Positions 60,897-64,000 of a stretch of DNA of 64,000 nt are shown here, piece after piece. The DNA is taken from assembly GCF_000367925.1 (NCBI RefSeq), contig NZ_KB849176.1, positions 548,191 to 612,190 on the forward strand, in the 5' to 3' direction. Positions within the stretch are counted from its first letter, which is position 1, and the number at the start of each line of letters is the position of its first letter. Position numbers and translations under genes: made by a program. The stretch comes from Acinetobacter bohemicus ANC 3994. Lineage in GTDB: Bacteria; Pseudomonadota; Gammaproteobacteria; Pseudomonadales; Moraxellaceae. A model generated the notes under the pieces. The model had not been told where the DNA came from. It searched no databases and was given only the letters and a program-made list of their open reading frames with translations.

Positions 60897-61535
60897 TTAC
60901 GAAATATTGAGCTTTTGTAGCGAAAAATTGATTTGTTTTAAGCATTGATTTAGCCAGTGCGGCTGAATGCGACTTTCTTGTAATTCTGTGATCCATTGCA
61001 TTTGGCACAATTTTAAACTGCGTAAATCGTGGCTGTTTAGAATGCGATTCATCAATTGTTTGCCCATTAAACCGCAGTTTTGTTGTAGCAGTTGAGCCAT
61101 CAAGTGTTTTACTTCCTCAAAGCTTAATTCTTCTAAAGTCACAGCTATTTCATGTTGGGGTTCTGTCGCCGTAGAGTCGGTATGAGCAGCTTCTGAAATA
61201 AGTGGTGTAATCGCAGTTGTGGTGATGGGTTCAGCTAACTTCTCTTGAATAGAATTCGTTGTTTGCAGGGGATGGTTGGTTTTAATTTCAGTATCGAGCA
61301 ATGTTGTCGGTTCTGGCGTTTCAATAGGGTGCTGAATTGAAGGAGCAATTAATCCCATGTCTATTAATTGTGACAGAACTTCTGGCGGTGCAATCCGATG
61401 CTTAAATTGTTCATCGAGGAGGTCAAAATCATCTGTACCGATAAGCAGTAACAGTCTACGCTGGCGAGCATTTAGATTCATTGAACGCTGTTTTAAACTT
61501 TCAATGCCCAAATCAGTTTTGTAATATTGAGACAT
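60897..61535 (-). CDS. Conserved hypothetical protein, 212 aa
   Basis: An N-terminal helical domain (GIESLKQRSMNLNARQRRLLLLIGTDDFDLLDEQFKHRIAPPEVLSQLIDMGLI) resembles a small regulatory winged-helix-like module. It is followed by a Thr/Glu-rich linker (about 65-125) and a C-terminal helical domain (LSFEEVKHLMAQLLQQNCGLMGKQLMNRILNSHDLRSLKLCQMQWI). Two domains joined by a linker suggest a regulatory or scaffolding protein. No signal peptide. Transcribed after the exonuclease gene, 88 bp apart. Confidence 0.75.
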   Translation of the reverse strand: MSQYYKTDLGIESLKQRSMNLNARQRRLLLLIGTDDFDLLDEQFKHRIAPPEVLSQLIDMGLIAPSIQHPIETPEPTTLLDTEIKTNHPLQTTNSIQEKLAEPITTTAITPLISEAAHTDSTATEPQHEIAVTLEELSFEEVKHLMAQLLQQNCGLMGKQLMNRILNSHDLRSLKLCQMQWITELQESRIQPHWLNQCLKQINFSLQKLNIS

Positions 61536-61623
61536 GCCTTAATTTACTCCCCGCAATAAATTAAGGCAGATTGTATGAGTTGATCATGACAATATTATGT
61601 AAAAAATATTACAAATCAAAAGA

Positions 61624-62322
61624 TTATAAAGTTACGATCTTGGCATTTTCTATTGCCTTACGTAAGTAAGGGTCTAGATCTTCCTGACGAAGTAACCACT
61701 GCATATAGTCTGCGGGTAAATCAGCAATGGCTGTACCACGGTGTTTACCAAAATTAATGGTTCGTGGAATACGTGCATCTTCAGATGCGGTATACAGTTC
61801 TTCAATGGTTTGAATTTTTAAATGATGTATTTCATGCATTAAAATATTGGCTGTTAAAATAATATCCATATCGGCACGGTGCGCTTTTTTAATCATGTCG
61901 CGGGCTTTTGCACTGCCTTTGGTAATCATATAAATGAGTGCAGAAATATTATGTGCCTCGGCATCTGGCCAAACTAAACGTGCAAGGGCAAGTGTGCAAA
62001 TGGCTTTAATTTTTGATATATCTACGCCACATTTTTCAAGTGCACGAATATCGTAATCAATATTGTGACCAATAATATAGGTTGTTTCCTGTGGAAGGCT
62101 AAAGCTCGTATAGTGGGGTTGATCGACCAACTCGGATTCTAAAATATGGTGTACAGCCATTGCTGCATAGGAAATCGGTTCATCGACACGATAGAGCTGA
62201 TCGAAAATTTGGCTTTTATCTAGCGTAAGTTTGCCGTCATGGATTTGAATCGGCGCATAAGCAATCTCAATGGGCTGTCCATTTAAAGTATGGGTTTCTG
62301 TATCGAGAATAATTGCTTGCAT
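61624..62322 (-). CDS. DnaQ-like 3'-5' exonuclease with DUF3820 tail (ExoX-like)
   Basis: 232 residues. Exo I (IILDTETHTLNGQPIEIA) with Asp-x-Glu, Exo II (IIGHNIDYDIRAL) and Exo III (HRADMDIILTANIL, His-x3-Asp type) identify a DEDDh exonuclease. The C-terminal 45 residues (INFGKHRGTAIADLPADYMQWLLRQEDLDPYLRKAI) are a DUF3820-type domain often fused to ExoX relatives. Probably acts in DNA repair or RNA/DNA trimming. Confidence 0.9.
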   Translation of the reverse strand: MQAIILDTETHTLNGQPIEIAYAPIQIHDGKLTLDKSQIFDQLYRVDEPISYAAMAVHHILESELVDQPHYTSFSLPQETTYIIGHNIDYDIRALEKCGVDISKIKAICTLALARLVWPDAEAHNISALIYMITKGSAKARDMIKKAHRADMDIILTANILMHEIHHLKIQTIEELYTASEDARIPRTINFGKHRGTAIADLPADYMQWLLRQEDLDPYLRKAIENAKIVTL

Positions 62323-62986
62323 GACCTAGTCCATAACCGTAGCGAAATTTTAAATAAATTTAACACTTTCAAATGCCTTGGTACAAACTGAAAACATCAA
62401 CTTTGGGCTATTCCTGATTATTTCTGCCTAAAGGTGATGTTTAAATGGTCTTGTTTTAATTTATTAATCGAAATGAGAGTATTTTATAGATATAAAAACC
62501 AATTTTATGACTTATTTATTTCATGCCTTAGATTTTATTTATAGTCTTCTAATTACGATCTGGAATCATAAAAATTTGTATTTTTAAACAAGCTATTGGT
62601 AATGTCTGCAATTTTTTCAGATGTAGTGTGTGAGTAATAAAGGTGTATATCTTGTGGGGCTGTACTCTTTATGGATCTTTCAAAAGTAGGATCATTGTTT
62701 ATGCCAAATTAATGAAACGATACGGGGTAAACAATGCGGTGTTTATTTCAAAAGATACAATATTCTAACATTTTGAGGTGCTTAGCTTTTCTATTAAAAA
62801 ATATTTTATTGAATTGATATTATTGGGTATTTGTAATATTAAGAAATAATAATTTAAAAAATCAACACCTTAGTACTATTGTGTTTTACCTTGTTTTAAA
62901 ATAATGTATTTAGTCTGAAATTGAAAAATAAAAGTAATTATTTTATTTAAATCATCACAACAAAAAACGTATAAGGAAGTGCAAAC
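62323..62986. other. Gene-free AT-rich stretch
   Basis: No supported gene. Only the ribosome site (AAGGAAG, 62973-62979) of the next gene is clear. Confidence 0.45.
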
Positions 62987-64000
62987 ATGAAAAAAACATT
63001 GCTTACAGTGTTAATGAGTAGTTCAGCCATACTTTTAACCGCATGTGGAAGTGGGGATGACGATTGGAGTTTTTCAGGTGGTGAGCAAATTCCTGTCAAT
63101 AATATTCAAAATCCAGTTGTAAATGTTACAGCTTATACTAAGGATGGTATGCCTGCAATTGCTGCTGACAGTCAGCTGATGACATATAAAATGCTAGGTG
63201 TCGATAATAAAGAGGTCACAGCAACGGCTTTGGTATTTGTTCCGAGAACTACGCAACCTGTAAATGGTTGGCCGATTGTGGTTTGGGCACATGGTACAAC
63301 GGGCGTTGCAGATAAATGTGCACCTAGTCAGCAGGGCTTAAATGACTCTCAAATTCTGCTGAAACAACTATTAGTAGAAGGTTATGTGGTAGTTGCTCCA
63401 GATTATGAGGGATTGGGAGCAGAAGGTAATCATCCATTTCTCAATTTAAAAAGTGAAGCTTTTTCCATTACTGATGCTGTAGTAGCAACGCGCGACTACC
63501 TAAGTCGTCAAGGTAAGAAAGCTGCTCCACAATGGATGGCAGTTGGTCATTCACAGGGAGGTCATGCTGCATTGGGTGCAGCACAATATGCTGCTAGAGC
63601 GCAGCTAGACTACAAGGGAACAATTGCAATTGCACCTGCATCAAATCTTGCTGCAATATTGAAGGGTAGTGAAGAGGCTGTGAAAGATAAGCCTGCAAAT
63701 ATACAGATACCAGTTCTGGCACCTTTAGATACATTTACTGCTTTAATTGTTGCTGGAATGCAAGGACATCAGATTTCGGTCAGTTATGCTGACGTTTTTA
63801 AAGCAGATACTGCAAAAATTGCACCTCTTGCAGAAACAGAGTGTTCAGGTCCTGTTGGTGCTGCCTTGGGTGAAGGAATGTCAGATTATGCATCATTACC
63901 TGAGCATCCGAACTCATTAGTTGGTTACGGACGAAATCAAGATAATTTTATGTCTATACCTGTCATTAATAATTTCTTATTCAAAGACTCACAACCTGGT
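62987..64000 (+). CDS. Lipase/esterase lipoprotein, 3' end off the window
   Basis: An open frame of 338 codons without a stop. Signal peptide with lipobox LLTAC (Cys20). Alpha/beta hydrolase: VVWAHGTTG (oxyanion region), VAPDYEGLGAEGNHPFL, nucleophile Ser in VGHSQGGHAALGAAQYA, and late CSGPVGAALG. This resembles secretory lipase (LIP) family hydrolases found in Acinetobacter. Predicted surface lipoprotein degrading acyl esters. AAGGAAG is 8 bases upstream of the ATG. Confidence 0.9.
   Translation, partial: MKKTLLTVLMSSSAILLTACGSGDDDWSFSGGEQIPVNNIQNPVVNVTAYTKDGMPAIAADSQLMTYKMLGVDNKEVTATALVFVPRTTQPVNGWPIVVWAHGTTGVADKCAPSQQGLNDSQILLKQLLVEGYVVVAPDYEGLGAEGNHPFLNLKSEAFSITDAVVATRDYLSRQGKKAAPQWMAVGHSQGGHAALGAAQYAARAQLDYKGTIAIAPASNLAAILKGSEEAVKDKPANIQIPVLAPLDTFTALIVAGMQGHQISVSYADVFKADTAKIAPLAETECSGPVGAALGEGMSDYASLPEHPNSLVGYGRNQDNFMSIPVINNFLFKDSQPG

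Noticed and set aside
62323..62986. Possible small genes in the gap before the lipase
   Set aside because: Frames are short, AT-rich and lack ribosome sites.

Overview
The window looks like a chromosomal stretch of an Acinetobacter species (Moraxellaceae). The DNA is AT-rich, and several blocks match the Acinetobacter gene complement: mltB with rlpA, a hpd-maiA-fahA tyrosine cluster carrying a small VOC protein, SfnB-type flavoproteins, and many conserved hypotheticals. Species assignment is inference; no rRNA is present.

Left flank (1-7.7 kb): a truncated amidohydrolase lipoprotein, the cell-wall enzymes rlpA and mltB, a decayed 3' fragment of rodA, a conserved hypothetical gene, queF, a YadGH-like ABC exporter, and a tRNA-Arg(CCG).

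Island (about 7.69-39.99 kb): the 3' end of tRNA-Arg(CCG) is the attachment site of a ~32.3 kb integrative island. A 15-bp direct repeat of the tRNA tail recurs at 39975-39989, and TTGCGGTAA motifs sit just inside both ends. Order inside: P4-type integrase; an unknown gene; AlpA regulator; a HUH-like YagK/YfjJ replication-type protein with an unknown partner; two lipoproteins; a zinc-ribbon/DUF932/YqaJ/Gp3-like module whose genes mostly follow a hairpin-plus-T-run; a second AlpA; a GC-richer LysR-esterase cassette; an IS3-alpA chimeric scar; a catabolic block (LysR, DAD-family cupin, GldA-like dehydrogenase, SDR, MHS transporter); a decayed nuclease-domain gene; hydrolase, cyclophilin-like and MFS genes; a broken NAD(P)-binding gene; and a LysR. 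The distal end is the defence cargo: a complete type II CBASS operon (patatin CapV, DncV-like CD-NTase, E1/E2 Cap2, JAB Cap3), followed by a two-gene mCpol plus 2TM-beta operon matching the recently described Panoptes system. The expected logic is that CBASS makes an activating cyclic dinucleotide on infection. Panoptes makes an inhibitory decoy nucleotide, so a phage sponge that disarms CBASS releases the Panoptes membrane effector.

Right flank (40-64 kb): a decayed 3' fragment of argG abuts attR. Next is a tyrosine catabolic cluster (aminotransferase, aromatic permease, hpd, CoA-transferase A/B, VOC protein, maiA, fahA, divergent IclR regulator) with paired palindromic boxes before hpd and fahA and no hmgA. 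Then come a lipocalin, a sulfur-scavenging flavin monooxygenase set (LLM enzyme and two SfnB/DszC-like proteins), and a bufferin/oxazolin-type RiPP locus (DoxX, a precursor with nine KCG motifs, MNIO enzyme, DUF2063 partner, ECF sigma, zinc-finger anti-sigma). The end holds a candidate small RNA, an IS3-like end remnant, small conserved hypotheticals, an ExoX-like exonuclease and a truncated lipase lipoprotein.
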